A stretch of 64,000 nucleotides of DNA from Fluviicola sp. (GCA_029866325.1 JARWZO010000019.1:496001-560000); one strand, 5' to 3'. Positions 40,149-49,764 are shown, counted from the stretch's first letter. The notes: a model not told the origin generated them from the sequence alone. Program-made: numbers and translations.

Positions 40149-40999
40149 ATAAACTAGCCTTGGGAACGGTGCAATTCGGCTTGCCTTATGGCATCAACAA
40201 TCCCATTGGTGTGCCGTCGGATAAGGATCTCTCACAACTCCTCGATACAGCTTTTTCAAACGGAATCCGCTATTTAGACACCGCAACTGCTTATGGAAAT
40301 GCCGAAGAACGGTTGGGGAAATTGGCAACACACGATTTCAACATCGTTTCAAAATTTCCGGTTGTTGCAACTATTGCAGAACTTCAAGCGCAATTCAGCG
40401 TTTCGTGTCAACATTTAAACCGCACTTCACTTTACGGTTATTTGGCACATAATGCAGCTATTCTGTTGAAATCGCCCGTTCTTTGGAACTATTTGCAAGA
40501 ACTCCAATCAACAGAAAACATTCAGAAAATTGGTGTTTCACTCTACCACCCCGAAGAATTGCTGCGTCTGCTCGACATGGGAATCATCCCACAGTTGGTG
40601 CAAGTCCCTTACAGTCTGCTTGATAGGAAATTTGAACCGTATTTTGAACAGCTAAAAGCATTGAAGGTCGAAATTCACACACGCTCATCTTTTTTGCAAG
40701 GCTTGTATTTTAAGTCGCCGAATGAACTTCCTGCGGTATTACAACCCTTAAAACCCGCATTAATGCAACTGCACCGGTTGGTTCGTGAATCGGCATTTGA
40801 TATGGAAACAGTTGCCTTGAACTTTGTGATCAACAACCCGCTGATCGACCAGGTAGTAATTGGTGTTGAAACCGTTTCGCAATTAGAAAACAACTTGCGC
40901 GCAACGATGGCTTCGGTTCCCGATTCCTTATTTGATGAACTAAAAGCCATTGTTGTGGAAGCGCCTCACTTATTAAACCCGGCAATATGGCACGCGTAA
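40145..40999 (+). CDS. Aldo/keto reductase family protein
   Basis: About 284 residues from the ATG at 40145, which overlaps the upstream stop; a longer in-frame start would add 15 unrelated residues. It has the AKR N-terminal LALGTVQFGLPYG and the LDTATAYGNAEERLG segment with catalytic Asp and Tyr. The VSLYHPEELLRLL and the RSSFLQGLYF stretches match the AKR branch often found in nonulosonic-acid loci. It probably oxidises or reduces a sugar or nucleotide-sugar intermediate; which one is unknown. It overlaps the fusion gene by 13 bases. Confidence 0.87.
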   Translation: MNKLALGTVQFGLPYGINNPIGVPSDKDLSQLLDTAFSNGIRYLDTATAYGNAEERLGKLATHDFNIVSKFPVVATIAELQAQFSVSCQHLNRTSLYGYLAHNAAILLKSPVLWNYLQELQSTENIQKIGVSLYHPEELLRLLDMGIIPQLVQVPYSLLDRKFEPYFEQLKALKVEIHTRSSFLQGLYFKSPNELPAVLQPLKPALMQLHRLVRESAFDMETVALNFVINNPLIDQVVIGVETVSQLENNLRATMASVPDSLFDELKAIVVEAPHLLNPAIWHA

Positions 41000-43077
41000 T
41001 TGGCTTTACACAAGCGCGGATCGGTTCAACCCGATTGCCCGGTAAAATTTTATTGCCTGTTCAAGGCAATCTGAGCTTGTTTGAGCTTCATATTCAGCGC
41101 GCAAAACGTTCTTTATTGGTCAATAAATGGATAGTAGCAACTACTCATGAACAAGGAATCGAGCCGCTTCTTGATCTTGCTCACAAACTTTCCGTTGGTG
41201 TCTATCAAGGAAGCACAACGGATGTATTGGATCGATTTTACCATGCTCAGATTGGATTAGACGCTGATTACATCGTGCGCCTGACATCAGATTGCCCGTT
41301 GATTGACCCTGCAATTATTGACGAAACCGTTCGTTACTGTATTGAGCATAAGTTAAGTTATTATTCCAATGTCATCAACGGACCATTTCCCGATGGAATG
41401 GATGTAGAAGTTTTTACCGCTCCCGCATTACAAGATGCTTGGCAACATGCTGTTTCTGCCAGCGATCGCGAACATGTAACACCTTACATTCGCACAAAAA
41501 ACAGTGTGATTGGCTGGCATGGAAACGAACCGAATTACACACAACTTCGTCTTACGGTTGACGAACAACACGATTATGAATTGATCAAACAAGTGGTACA
41601 AGAGCTGGGAACCGATTGCCCGTATTCAGACTATTGCGAATACCTGATTGCGCATCCGGAAGTGAGCCAACTCAACAGCCATTTGTTTCGAAACGAAGGA
41701 TATATGAATAGTAAATTTCAAGGTATTACCTTACGCAACATTACCGATTTCACGCAATCGGATGTATACCGCAGTAAGATTCACGATTTGATTCCCGGTG
41801 GAGCTCATACTTATTCCAAAGGAGACGATCAGTTTCCTGAACGCTCACCGGCGGCTATTACCCATGGAAAAGGTAGTCAGGTGTGGGATGTTGACGGTAA
41901 TGAATTTCTGGATTGCTCCATGGGATTGACCTCTGTGAGTTTAGGACACGCTTACCAGCAAGTGGTTGATGCCGTTTCAGCTGAATTACAAAACGGGGTA
42001 AATTTTCAACGTCCGGCTTTGCTGGAACAAACCATGGCTGAAACCTTTTTGAAACTGGTTCCGCAGCACGACATGATCAAATTTGCCAAAAACGGTTCTG
42101 TTGTAACAACGGCTGCCGTGAAATTGTCGCGCGCTAAAACAGGAAGAAAACTGGTGGCATTTCCAAGCGATCATCCGTTTTATAGTTACGACGATTGGTT
42201 TATCGGAACTACGCCTTGTAATCAAGGAATTCCAAAAGAAATAGGGGCGTTTTCGGTGACGTTTAAATCTTGTGATTTGAATTCGTTAAAAGCATTGTTT
42301 GAACAATATCCCGATCAAATTGCCTGTGTGATTACCGAACCCGAAAAACTTTCTTGTGGTAACTGTAATTGCGAGCGCAAACCGGAAGCTTTTCTTCGCG
42401 AAGCAATTGAATTGGCACATCAACACGGGGCTTTGTTCATCATCGACGAAATGATTACCGGTTTTAAAACGGCATTTCCCGGTAGTGTAACGAAGTACAA
42501 TCTGGAACCAGATATGGCAACCTGGGGAAAAGGAATTGCTAATGGCTTTTCGTTTTGCGCACTCACCGGAAAAAAAGAAGTCATGGAATTGGGTGGTATT
42601 CGCAACGAAGGCGCCGAAAAAGTATTCCTGATTTCTACTACTCACGGTGGTGAAACACACACCATGGCTGCCGCAATTGAAACCATTCGCGTTTTTGAAA
42701 CAGAAGATGTGGTGGCGAAAAACCTGCAAAAAGGAAATGAATTGATTGCGCTTTGTCAGCAATTGGTTTCAAAGCACGAACTCAACGAGTTTGTACAAGT
42801 TATTCCATGTCCGTGGATGGTTGGATTTGCATTTTTTGATGCATCCAAGAACGCATCACCCGAATTTAGAACACTCTTTTTACAGGAAATGATTGCTCGA
42901 GGCGTGTTATTTCAAGGCATTTTCGTGCCATGTCATACACATACCGAAGACGATATCTACTACTTTGCCAAAGCATTCGAAGCTTCATTGGAAGTCTACA
43001 AAAAAGCACTCTCCAATGGAACCGAAGGAATCCTGATTGGTAAAGTGATCAAAGGTGTTTTTCGCAAGTATTTGTAA
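40987..43077 (+). CDS. Fusion: SpsF-type cytidylyltransferase + class III (GSA-like) aminotransferase
   Basis: A 696-residue two-domain protein. Residues 1-240 are a nucleotidyltransferase of the SpsF/CMP-transferase type: ARIGSTRLPGKIL at 10-22 is the CTP-binding loop, and RLTSDCPLID the metal site. Residues about 245-690 are a glutamate-1-semialdehyde-aminotransferase-like class III enzyme (GGAHTYSKGDDQFPE, DEMITGF), with PLP lysine Lys515 in ATWGKGIANG. The reading frame runs through without a break and the domains join around SQLNSHLFRNEGY. This suggests one protein that aminates and activates a sugar acid. It sits between an aldo/keto reductase and pseG in the locus. The exact substrate is unknown. 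Confidence 0.88.
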   Translation: MARVIGFTQARIGSTRLPGKILLPVQGNLSLFELHIQRAKRSLLVNKWIVATTHEQGIEPLLDLAHKLSVGVYQGSTTDVLDRFYHAQIGLDADYIVRLTSDCPLIDPAIIDETVRYCIEHKLSYYSNVINGPFPDGMDVEVFTAPALQDAWQHAVSASDREHVTPYIRTKNSVIGWHGNEPNYTQLRLTVDEQHDYELIKQVVQELGTDCPYSDYCEYLIAHPEVSQLNSHLFRNEGYMNSKFQGITLRNITDFTQSDVYRSKIHDLIPGGAHTYSKGDDQFPERSPAAITHGKGSQVWDVDGNEFLDCSMGLTSVSLGHAYQQVVDAVSAELQNGVNFQRPALLEQTMAETFLKLVPQHDMIKFAKNGSVVTTAAVKLSRAKTGRKLVAFPSDHPFYSYDDWFIGTTPCNQGIPKEIGAFSVTFKSCDLNSLKALFEQYPDQIACVITEPEKLSCGNCNCERKPEAFLREAIELAHQHGALFIIDEMITGFKTAFPGSVTKYNLEPDMATWGKGIANGFSFCALTGKKEVMELGGIRNEGAEKVFLISTTHGGETHTMAAAIETIRVFETEDVVAKNLQKGNELIALCQQLVSKHELNEFVQVIPCPWMVGFAFFDASKNASPEFRTLFLQEMIARGVLFQGIFVPCHTHTEDDIYYFAKAFEASLEVYKKALSNGTEGILIGKVIKGVFRKYL

Positions 43078-43086
43078 GACAATTCT

Positions 43087-44112
43087 ATGACCAAGCAACG
43101 AACAGTCGTACTTATTCCCGAAGTCAATGCACAAATAGGCATGGGACATTTGTACCGTTGTTTATCGGTTGCTGCGATGTTGATCAACGAGTTTCGCTGT
43201 GTGTTTTTCGTTGCAAAAGCCGATCAAATCACGCTTAAATTGATCGAAACACATGGCTTTGAATTGATCGAAATTCCTGATTTATCGCTCGAGACAATTA
43301 CCTCAACCCGCGCTCACTTTGTTGAAACGGTTGGTGTACTTGACGGTTATTCCTTTGATACAGACTTTCAGAAGGCCCTTCACAAGAGCAATTGGCGATT
43401 TCTTTACATCGATGATTTGTGTTCGTTTCATTACTTTGCCGATGTTGTAATCAACACCGCTGATGGAGTGAGCGAAAACTCGTACAAAAAAGAAGACTAC
43501 ACGAAAGTATGCATCGGTCGCAATTACACCCTGCTTCGACCGGAATTTTTAGAAAAAACCTTTCAGCCTAAACAACATGAAACAGGCTTGAAGCATGTTT
43601 TTGTAAGCCTTGGCGCCAGCGATCCTCTGAATTTATCATCGACTGTTTTGCTTGCTCTTTCCACGATTTTCTCGATTGAAAGCGTTACCGTCTTGGCGAG
43701 TTCACTCAATCCGCACATTGTTTCGCTAAAGGAATTATCAAGCGCACTTCCTTTCACTGTGAATTTCCTTGAAAACGCATCATCTGCGAAGGTAATTAAT
43801 GCTTTGGAAAACCATGATTTGGCGATTGTTTCGGCCAGTAACATTGCCAATGAAAGTATCTGTGTTGGTATCCCGCTGATTGTAGTTTTAACTGCTTCCA
43901 ATCAAGAGCAATTGTTTGAAACCTTGACAAAAAACAACCTTGCTTACGGGATCCGCACAACGAATTCATTAACAAACGAAATTCCATTCATTGCCCGGAA
44001 ATGGGCAAATCGCAACTACTGGCAAACGCAAGTTGCCAACCAACAAAACTGGTTTGATGGCAGATCGCCCGAACGTATACGCGCACTCATAACTGAATTG
44101 TATGGAACTTAG
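43087..44112 (+). CDS. pseG: UDP-2,4-diacetamido-2,4,6-trideoxy-beta-L-altropyranose hydrolase PseG
   Basis: A 341-residue GT-B-fold hydrolase. The N-terminal loop IGMGHLYRCLSVA places the catalytic histidine in the family's GxGHxxR context; the C-terminal half has VSLGASDP and NIANESICVGIPLIVV, matching the UDP-binding region. It removes UDP from the diacetamido sugar in the Pse pathway. It overlaps pseH by 11 bases. Confidence 0.92.
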   Translation: MTKQRTVVLIPEVNAQIGMGHLYRCLSVAAMLINEFRCVFFVAKADQITLKLIETHGFELIEIPDLSLETITSTRAHFVETVGVLDGYSFDTDFQKALHKSNWRFLYIDDLCSFHYFADVVINTADGVSENSYKKEDYTKVCIGRNYTLLRPEFLEKTFQPKQHETGLKHVFVSLGASDPLNLSSTVLLALSTIFSIESVTVLASSLNPHIVSLKELSSALPFTVNFLENASSAKVINALENHDLAIVSASNIANESICVGIPLIVVLTASNQEQLFETLTKNNLAYGIRTTNSLTNEIPFIARKWANRNYWQTQVANQQNWFDGRSPERIRALITELYGT

Positions 44113-44575
44113 AATAAGAACCGCGACCATAGCCGATTTGGAATTGTTTTGGCATTGGAAAAACGATCCGGAAGCGTTGAAACAATCATTTGATTCAAAT
44201 CCGGTGAGTTTGGAGAATCATACGAAGTGGTTTACTGCCAAATTGCAACAAGATCAGTCGCTGTTTTTAGTGGTTGAAAACGAAATTGGAGAACCAGTAG
44301 GTCATGTACGTTTTGAAACCGAAGGAAGTACGGCAACCATAGGAATTACAGTTGATCCTGCTTTTAGAGGAATGGGATTGGGAGCACCAATGCTCAAGGA
44401 AGCATCGCGGTATTATTTTGAGTCGTTTCCGGATAATGAAATTCATGCCTATATCAAAACGGATAACCTGGCCTCGTATAAGGCGTTTGTCAAAGCAGGA
44501 TTCGGGGAAGAGCAAAAAGTGGATGTGGGTGGTGTGGCGAGTTTTTTGGTGAAGCTAAGAAAGGTGAAAGGATAA
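44102..44575 (+). CDS. pseH: GNAT acetyltransferase, likely PseH
   Basis: A 157-residue GNAT. The N-terminus (FWHWKNDPEALKQSFDSNPV, then ENHTKWF) has the pattern of the sugar-N-acetyltransferases that acetylate UDP-4-amino sugars in nonulosonate pathways. The acetyl-CoA loop is RGMGLGAP. It directly follows pseG and overlaps it by 11 bases; PseG and PseH are often adjacent or fused. It should acetylate the C4 amine made by PseC. The assignment to PseH rests on these patterns and on context. Confidence 0.82.
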   Translation: MELRIRTATIADLELFWHWKNDPEALKQSFDSNPVSLENHTKWFTAKLQQDQSLFLVVENEIGEPVGHVRFETEGSTATIGITVDPAFRGMGLGAPMLKEASRYYFESFPDNEIHAYIKTDNLASYKAFVKAGFGEEQKVDVGGVASFLVKLRKVKG

Positions 44576-44648
44576 GATTAAAAGATAGAAGCCCCTTCAG
44601 TAAGCCCGTAAAAATGGACTTGTTTAATCCTCATGCGGAGTAAAACCG

Positions 44649-44752
44649 GCCATTTTTAAATGGCTAGAATTTTAAAATTTCGCCATTTTCTCCGTGAAAA
44701 TTCGCAAATTTCCAAATTTGCCAAATGTGCAATTTGGAAATTTCCTCGCGAA
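44649..44752. repeat. Cluster of palindromes between pseH and pseI
   Basis: Two hairpins lie in the 274-base gap. GCCATTTTTAAATGGC (44649-44664) is a 7-bp stem with a 2-base loop. AAATTTCCAAATT (44706-44718) and AATTTGGAAATTT (44731-44743) form a perfect 13-bp stem, with TTCGC/GCGAA outside. AATTTTAAAATT lies between them. This gap is also the longest break in the otherwise overlapping gene chain. Confidence 0.75.
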
Positions 44753-44849
44753 ACTCCGCCCCAAATCCACCACTCAAATTCCCGACCCATTCCTTACCCG
44801 TGTTCCCAATAAATTCCTACTTTTATACCTACCAAAAACAAACTACAAC

Positions 44850-45881
44850 ATGCATTGGGATCGCGACCAAGTCTTTATCATAGCAGAGATTTCTGCCAAT
44901 CATCAGCAAGATTTATCCATTGCAATCGAAACCATTCGGGCCGCAAAAAAAACAGGCGCCAATGCTGTGAAATTGCAAACGTACACTGCCGATACCATTA
45001 CGCTCGATTCCGATAAAAACGACTTTCTCATTCAGCAGGGAACAATCTGGGATGGCCGAAAACTCTACGATCTTTATCAGGAAGCCTATACTCCATGGGA
45101 ATGGCACGAAGAATTGTTTGCAGTTGCAAAAGCGGAAGGATTGGTTTGCTTCTCCTCGCCTTTTGATAAAACAGCTGTTGATTTATTGGAATCGCTCAAT
45201 TGCCCGATCTACAAAATCGCTTCGTTTGAAATCACTGATATTCCATTGATCGAATACACGGCAAGCAAAGGGAAACCAATGATTATTTCTACCGGAATTG
45301 CGGAACGGGAAGACATTGAGCGCGCACTGGAAGCTTGCCGAAAAGTGGGTAACAATGACATTACGTTATTGAAATGTACCTCATCGTATCCGGCGCCAAT
45401 TGCAGAGGCGAATATGCGGCTCATGCAACAATTCGCTACGGATTTTAATGTAAAAATAGGATTGTCTGATCACACCTTAGGAATTACATTGCCCGTTGTT
45501 TCGGTAGCATTAGGCGCAACTGTGATTGAAAAACATTTTATACTTGATCGAACACTTGGCGGACCGGATGCGTCTTTTTCCCTTGATGTAGCCGAATTTA
45601 CAGCTATGGTGACTGCTGTTCGCGATGCAGAAAAATCGTTAGGAACAGCTACTTACGAACTCACTGAAAAACAACAATCGGGCAAGGCATTTTCGCGTTC
45701 GTTATATGTAGCAGAAGATATACAGGCAGGTGAAGCATTCACTGAAAAAAACATTCGTTCCGTGCGACCCGGATTTGGAATGCATCCCCGATTTTACAAC
45801 GAAATATTAGGTGAAAAAGCCGCTCAAAACCTCGAAAAAGGAAGTCGTTTCACGCACGACGCAATACTAGATGCCGAATGA
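44850..45881 (+). CDS. pseI: Pseudaminic acid synthase PseI
   Basis: 343 residues from the ATG at 44850 (MHWDRDQVFIIAE). A longer frame open to 44694 reads across the palindrome cluster and has no family similarity. The NeuB-like TIM barrel (ISANHQQDL, VKLQTYTADT, KIASFE, STGIA, LKCTSSYPAP, GLSDHTLG, EKHFILDR) is followed by a SAF antifreeze-like domain (RSLYVAEDI, RSVRPG). It condenses phosphoenolpyruvate with the PseG product to form pseudaminic acid. The stop codon overlaps the pseF start. Confidence 0.95.
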   Translation: MHWDRDQVFIIAEISANHQQDLSIAIETIRAAKKTGANAVKLQTYTADTITLDSDKNDFLIQQGTIWDGRKLYDLYQEAYTPWEWHEELFAVAKAEGLVCFSSPFDKTAVDLLESLNCPIYKIASFEITDIPLIEYTASKGKPMIISTGIAEREDIERALEACRKVGNNDITLLKCTSSYPAPIAEANMRLMQQFATDFNVKIGLSDHTLGITLPVVSVALGATVIEKHFILDRTLGGPDASFSLDVAEFTAMVTAVRDAEKSLGTATYELTEKQQSGKAFSRSLYVAEDIQAGEAFTEKNIRSVRPGFGMHPRFYNEILGEKAAQNLEKGSRFTHDAILDAE

Positions 45882-46576
45882 AAAAAATAGCCATCATCAC
45901 AGCTCGCGGCGGCAGTAAACGCATCTTCAAGAAAAACATTAAACCCTTCTTCGGCAAACCAATTATTGCCTATTCAATCGAAGCAGCGCTGCAATCGGGC
46001 ATTTTCGATGAAGTAATGGTATCAACCGACGATGAAGAAATAGCTACAATTGCGCGCGAATACGGCGCAACGGTTCCATTCATGCGTTCTGAGGCAACTT
46101 CAAACGACACTTCGAATACAGTTGATGTGTTGGAGGAAGTTTTGTTGCAGTATCGTTCCGTAGGTTCGGAATTTGATCTTGCTTGTTGTTTGTATCCTAC
46201 AGCGCCTTTTGTAACCGCTGATCGACTCAAAGAAGCATGTGCATTGCTGGAAAAAAGTAACGCTGATACTGTCTTACCGATTACGGCATTCAGCTTTCCA
46301 ATCCTGAAATCGTTTAAAATGGATGACCAATCGCGGGTGTCGTTTAATTGGGACGAATACCAAGGCTTTCATTCGCAACAATTACCGTCTTCTTATCACG
46401 ACAGCGGTCAGTTTTATTGTTTTCAGGTCGCAGGATTTTTACAACACAAAAAATTGTTTACCGACAATACCGTTGGATTGGAGATTCCCGAAACAGAAGT
46501 ACAGGATATCAATACAGAAGACGATTGGCGCATGGCGGAGATAAAATTCGGTTATTTACACCCTGAATTGCGATGA
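45878..46576 (+). CDS. pseF: Pseudaminic acid cytidylyltransferase PseF
   Basis: A 232-residue nucleotidyltransferase with ARGGSKRIFKKNIKPFFGKPII at the N-terminus (CTP loop) and the CCLYPTAPF segment of CMP-sugar synthetases. It activates pseudaminic acid to CMP-Pse. Together with pseB, C, H, G and I it completes the pathway. Its existence means the SpsF-type domain of the fusion protein at 40987 is a second, probably distinct, CMP-transferase. Confidence 0.95.
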   Translation: MKKIAIITARGGSKRIFKKNIKPFFGKPIIAYSIEAALQSGIFDEVMVSTDDEEIATIAREYGATVPFMRSEATSNDTSNTVDVLEEVLLQYRSVGSEFDLACCLYPTAPFVTADRLKEACALLEKSNADTVLPITAFSFPILKSFKMDDQSRVSFNWDEYQGFHSQQLPSSYHDSGQFYCFQVAGFLQHKKLFTDNTVGLEIPETEVQDINTEDDWRMAEIKFGYLHPELR

Positions 46577-47502
46577 AAATACTCTTGCTCGGTTGCGGAA
46601 ACATGGGTGCGTTCTATGATTTTGACAACGACCAGGTGCTCACGTATGCCAAAGCATTTAGCTTGCATACCGATTGGCAGATTTCGCTGTTCGATACAAA
46701 CTCCCAACACCTTTCTATGGTAGGTCGACGCTATGGATTTGAACAACTATCAGCGCTCGAAGACGTGAATTTCAGTCGGTTTGATGTGGTTTGTATTGCA
46801 ACCTCCACCCCTACTCATTTCACATTTCTAAGCAAGGCTTTAACAGCCAAAGTGCCTGTTATTGTTTGCGAAAAACCCATTTCAACAAAAGCCAATGAGC
46901 TTGCGGAACTTGAAGTAGCCTACAAGAACGGTTCTTCAAAAGTGATGGTGAATTACATTCGACGATTCCAGCCTGCTTATGGTGAGTTGAAAAAACGGTT
47001 ACATGAATACATTTCGGAAGAATCTATTCAATCTATCCGGTTCAACTATAAAAAAGGATTATTGAATAATGCTAGTCATGGTTTGGATATTTTGCAATTT
47101 CTGCTCGCTACCCGTTTTCAATTTCAAAATTCCAACATCCTTGAGATGGTTTACGACGTGTTCAACGATGATCCAACTACCTCATGTATTATTCCGCAAG
47201 ACGGCTATTTGCTAGAACTGATTGGGCATCCAAACACAACAAATGCTATTTTTGATATTACAGTTACCTTTCAAACCAAGCGCTTACTGATACTGGATGG
47301 TGGAAACACGATTCGCATTGAAGAAAACAATGGAACCGGGTCAGTTGTTTATTCTGCAAACAATGCCATTCACAATTACATGATTCCGGTGATTGAACAC
47401 CTCGAAAAACTGATCAATACACCGACGATGACTGATAACTTTCAGGAAAGTCTGGAGTTGAATCGGCACTTACTATTACTTTTGAACGAACATCATACAT
47501 AA
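46573..47502 (+). CDS. Gfo/Idh/MocA family oxidoreductase
   Basis: A 309-residue protein with the NAD(P)-binding LLGCGNMG near residues 4-12, and the EKPIS motif with the conserved lysine. The C-terminal alpha/beta domain contains the RRFQPAYGEL stretch. Such enzymes oxidise sugars or nucleotide sugars, for example at C3. It overlaps the DegT aminotransferase by one base (TAATG), and the pair would make a 3-amino or 3-keto-derived amino sugar (inference). Confidence 0.88.
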   Translation: MKILLLGCGNMGAFYDFDNDQVLTYAKAFSLHTDWQISLFDTNSQHLSMVGRRYGFEQLSALEDVNFSRFDVVCIATSTPTHFTFLSKALTAKVPVIVCEKPISTKANELAELEVAYKNGSSKVMVNYIRRFQPAYGELKKRLHEYISEESIQSIRFNYKKGLLNNASHGLDILQFLLATRFQFQNSNILEMVYDVFNDDPTTSCIIPQDGYLLELIGHPNTTNAIFDITVTFQTKRLLILDGGNTIRIEENNGTGSVVYSANNAIHNYMIPVIEHLEKLINTPTMTDNFQESLELNRHLLLLLNEHHT

Positions 47503-48791
47503 TGGCGAAACTTGCTATCAACGGTGGAACACCGATCAGAACAACCTTATTTCCGGCCTACAATACCATAGGCGAAGAAGAAAAACAGGCCGTCGCCAAG
47601 GTACTCGACAGTGGAAATCTCTCACAATACTTAGGTGCTTGGACCGATGATTTTTTTGGCGGACCAACCGTTCGTGCATTTGAAAACGCATGGAAAGAGC
47701 AATTGGGTTGCAAACATGCTATTTCGGTCAACTCTAATACATCCGGACTTTTTGCAGCGATGGGAGCTATTGGAATTCAACCCGGTGATGAAGTGATTGT
47801 TTCGCCTTATTCCATGAGCGCCAGTGCTATTGCTCCGCTTGTTTATGGTGGCATTCCCATTTTTGCTGACATAGATCCGGTAACGTTCTGCATGGATCCT
47901 GTGAGTATAGAGGCTAACATTACTCCACGCACCAAAGCCATTTTGATTGTCCACATTATGGGACATCCGGCTGATATGACGCGCATTATGCAATTAGCCA
48001 AACAACACAATCTGCGTGTGATTGAAGATTGTGCGCAAGCACCGATGGGCAAATACAAGAACCAATACGTAGGCACATTTGGCGATATCGGTATTTTTAG
48101 TTTGAACTATCACAAACACATTCATACGGGCGAAGGTGGTGTGATGGTAACCAATGATGATGCTTTGGCATTCCGTTGTCAAATGATTCGCAACCATGCC
48201 GAAAACATTGTAGGACCTACCGAGACAGCCGATTTAACCAACATGATCGGTTACAATTACCGCATGACGGAAGTAGAAGCTGCCATTGGGATTGAACAAC
48301 TCAAAAAGTTACCTTCCTTACTGAAACAACGATTGGAAAACGTTACTTTTTTTGATGAACAACTGGCTCAATTTCCAGCATTAAAATTACAGCCCAAACA
48401 ACCGGAAGGAAATGTACATTGTTATTACACCTACCCGATTGTTTTTGATAAAACGATTGCCGGCATAGAACGAAATGCCTTTGTAGCTGCACTGAACGCA
48501 GAGCTTCCTTCAGCTATTTTACGTGAAACGGCTCCGCTGATCGGATGTGGTTATGTGAAACCGCTTTACCTCGCCCCGATTTACCAACAAAAAGCGGCTT
48601 GGGCGTTTAAACCGGAATTGTATCCACACGAGGTCAGTTATGCGAAAGGACTATGTCCGGTGGCGGAATCAATGCATTTCGAGCAATTGTTCTCGCACGA
48701 ATACATGCGCCCGGGAATGACAAAGGCCGACATGCAGGATGTCATTGATGCAATTGCCAAAATCTTTGAAAACAAGGATGAATTGCGTTGA
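47502..48791 (+). CDS. DegT/DnrJ/EryC1/StrS-family aminotransferase
   Basis: A 429-residue PLP enzyme; the PLP lysine is Lys205 in NYHKHIHTGEGG, and the SVNSNTSGLFAAMGA and EDCAQAPMGKYK segments are typical sugar-aminotransferase motifs. It is a second aminotransferase besides PseC and the class III domain of the fusion. It is coupled by overlap to the Gfo/Idh/MocA gene upstream and overlaps the next gene by 14 bases. Its sugar substrate is unknown. Confidence 0.9.
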   Translation: MAKLAINGGTPIRTTLFPAYNTIGEEEKQAVAKVLDSGNLSQYLGAWTDDFFGGPTVRAFENAWKEQLGCKHAISVNSNTSGLFAAMGAIGIQPGDEVIVSPYSMSASAIAPLVYGGIPIFADIDPVTFCMDPVSIEANITPRTKAILIVHIMGHPADMTRIMQLAKQHNLRVIEDCAQAPMGKYKNQYVGTFGDIGIFSLNYHKHIHTGEGGVMVTNDDALAFRCQMIRNHAENIVGPTETADLTNMIGYNYRMTEVEAAIGIEQLKKLPSLLKQRLENVTFFDEQLAQFPALKLQPKQPEGNVHCYYTYPIVFDKTIAGIERNAFVAALNAELPSAILRETAPLIGCGYVKPLYLAPIYQQKAAWAFKPELYPHEVSYAKGLCPVAESMHFEQLFSHEYMRPGMTKADMQDVIDAIAKIFENKDELR

Positions 48792-49761
48792 GTTACTTGC
48801 CACAAAAAAAGGCAAAGGACTCATTGCGTTTAGCGATCCGGCGGGAGCAAAGGCCTGTTTGGCACTGCATTGGATTTTAACGAACATTCATGGAATGGAT
48901 GCCATTCAGTTGATTTCCAATAAATCTTATTCATTTTATGCAGATTGGAATACCGAAGTAACAATCGTTAATGATGCGGTTGACGTGAATCTTTCCGACT
49001 TGGATTGGCTATTTACCGGAACCTCACACCCCGATTCATCGCACGTTTTTGAAGTAAATCTGCTTAAAAAGGCACAAGAATACCCCATTTTCACAGCTTC
49101 GTTTATTGATCATTGGACCAATCTTTCCAAGCGATTTTCGTTGAGTAATGCCTTCGTTTTTCCGGATGTGATTTTTGTAATTGATCCGCAGTTGATTCAG
49201 CTTGCAACCGAAGCAGGAATTCCGAATGAAAAGCTGGTGGTAAGTGAAAACCCTTATTTCCATTTCATTCGGTTGTATTGGAAAAGTCAGATGAGCAATG
49301 AACAATTCCGTAAATTGTACAGCATCCCTGAATCGGTCACAACCATATTAACTTACGCTCCCGATCCGATTTCATTGCGCCATCAATTATCCGATTTCGG
49401 ATTCAACGAGTTCACGGTTTTAGATGAATTACTGCAACTACTGAATCAACATTCGGAGGTATTTCTCATTGTGAAAACGCATCCGTTGCAACCGGTGGAA
49501 CAATTGAACACATTGATTGGGGAAGCAACATCACAACGATTGGTTCTTGAAACAGCCAACCGGGTTGATAACTTGGAACTGATGTTTCATTCAACAGCTA
49601 TTATCGGATTTTTATCCAATTTTTTGTGGGAAGCCTCTGCTCTCCGAAAGCCTGTTTATCGCTACGCTTTGACCGAAAACGATGCCTATTATGACCAATT
49701 TAAATCGATTGCCACGCGTTTTTCTTCGTTAGAAGAATTGAAGAATTGCTTATCCTTGTAG
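48778..49761 (+). CDS. Conserved hypothetical, possible glycosyltransferase
   Basis: About 327 residues from the ATG at 48778, chosen because the upstream in-frame ATG at 48739 would overlap the aminotransferase by 53 bases. A Rossmann-like N-terminal half (FSDPAGAKACLALHWI) and a second half with KTHPLQPVE and a serine-rich FHSTAIIGFLSNFLWEA region resemble GT-B-type transferases that act on nonulosonates or CDP-polyols. I do not firmly recognise it. Its location between sugar-modifying genes supports a role in glycan assembly. Confidence 0.5.
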   Translation: MNCVELLATKKGKGLIAFSDPAGAKACLALHWILTNIHGMDAIQLISNKSYSFYADWNTEVTIVNDAVDVNLSDLDWLFTGTSHPDSSHVFEVNLLKKAQEYPIFTASFIDHWTNLSKRFSLSNAFVFPDVIFVIDPQLIQLATEAGIPNEKLVVSENPYFHFIRLYWKSQMSNEQFRKLYSIPESVTTILTYAPDPISLRHQLSDFGFNEFTVLDELLQLLNQHSEVFLIVKTHPLQPVEQLNTLIGEATSQRLVLETANRVDNLELMFHSTAIIGFLSNFLWEASALRKPVYRYALTENDAYYDQFKSIATRFSSLEELKNCLSL

Positions 49762-49764
49762 TGT

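Noticed and set aside
42286-42762. A 158-residue minus-strand frame opposite the fusion gene
   Set aside because: The plus strand is a confident PLP-enzyme domain; this is a shadow frame.
44694-44849. N-terminal extension of PseI by 52 residues
   Set aside because: It runs across the palindrome cluster and shows no similarity to the synthase family.
37409-46576. Legionaminic acid rather than pseudaminic acid synthesis
   Set aside because: The first two enzymes look like PseB and PseC, and the hydrolase at 43087 is PseG-like rather than a hydrolysing 2-epimerase of the LegG/NeuC type.
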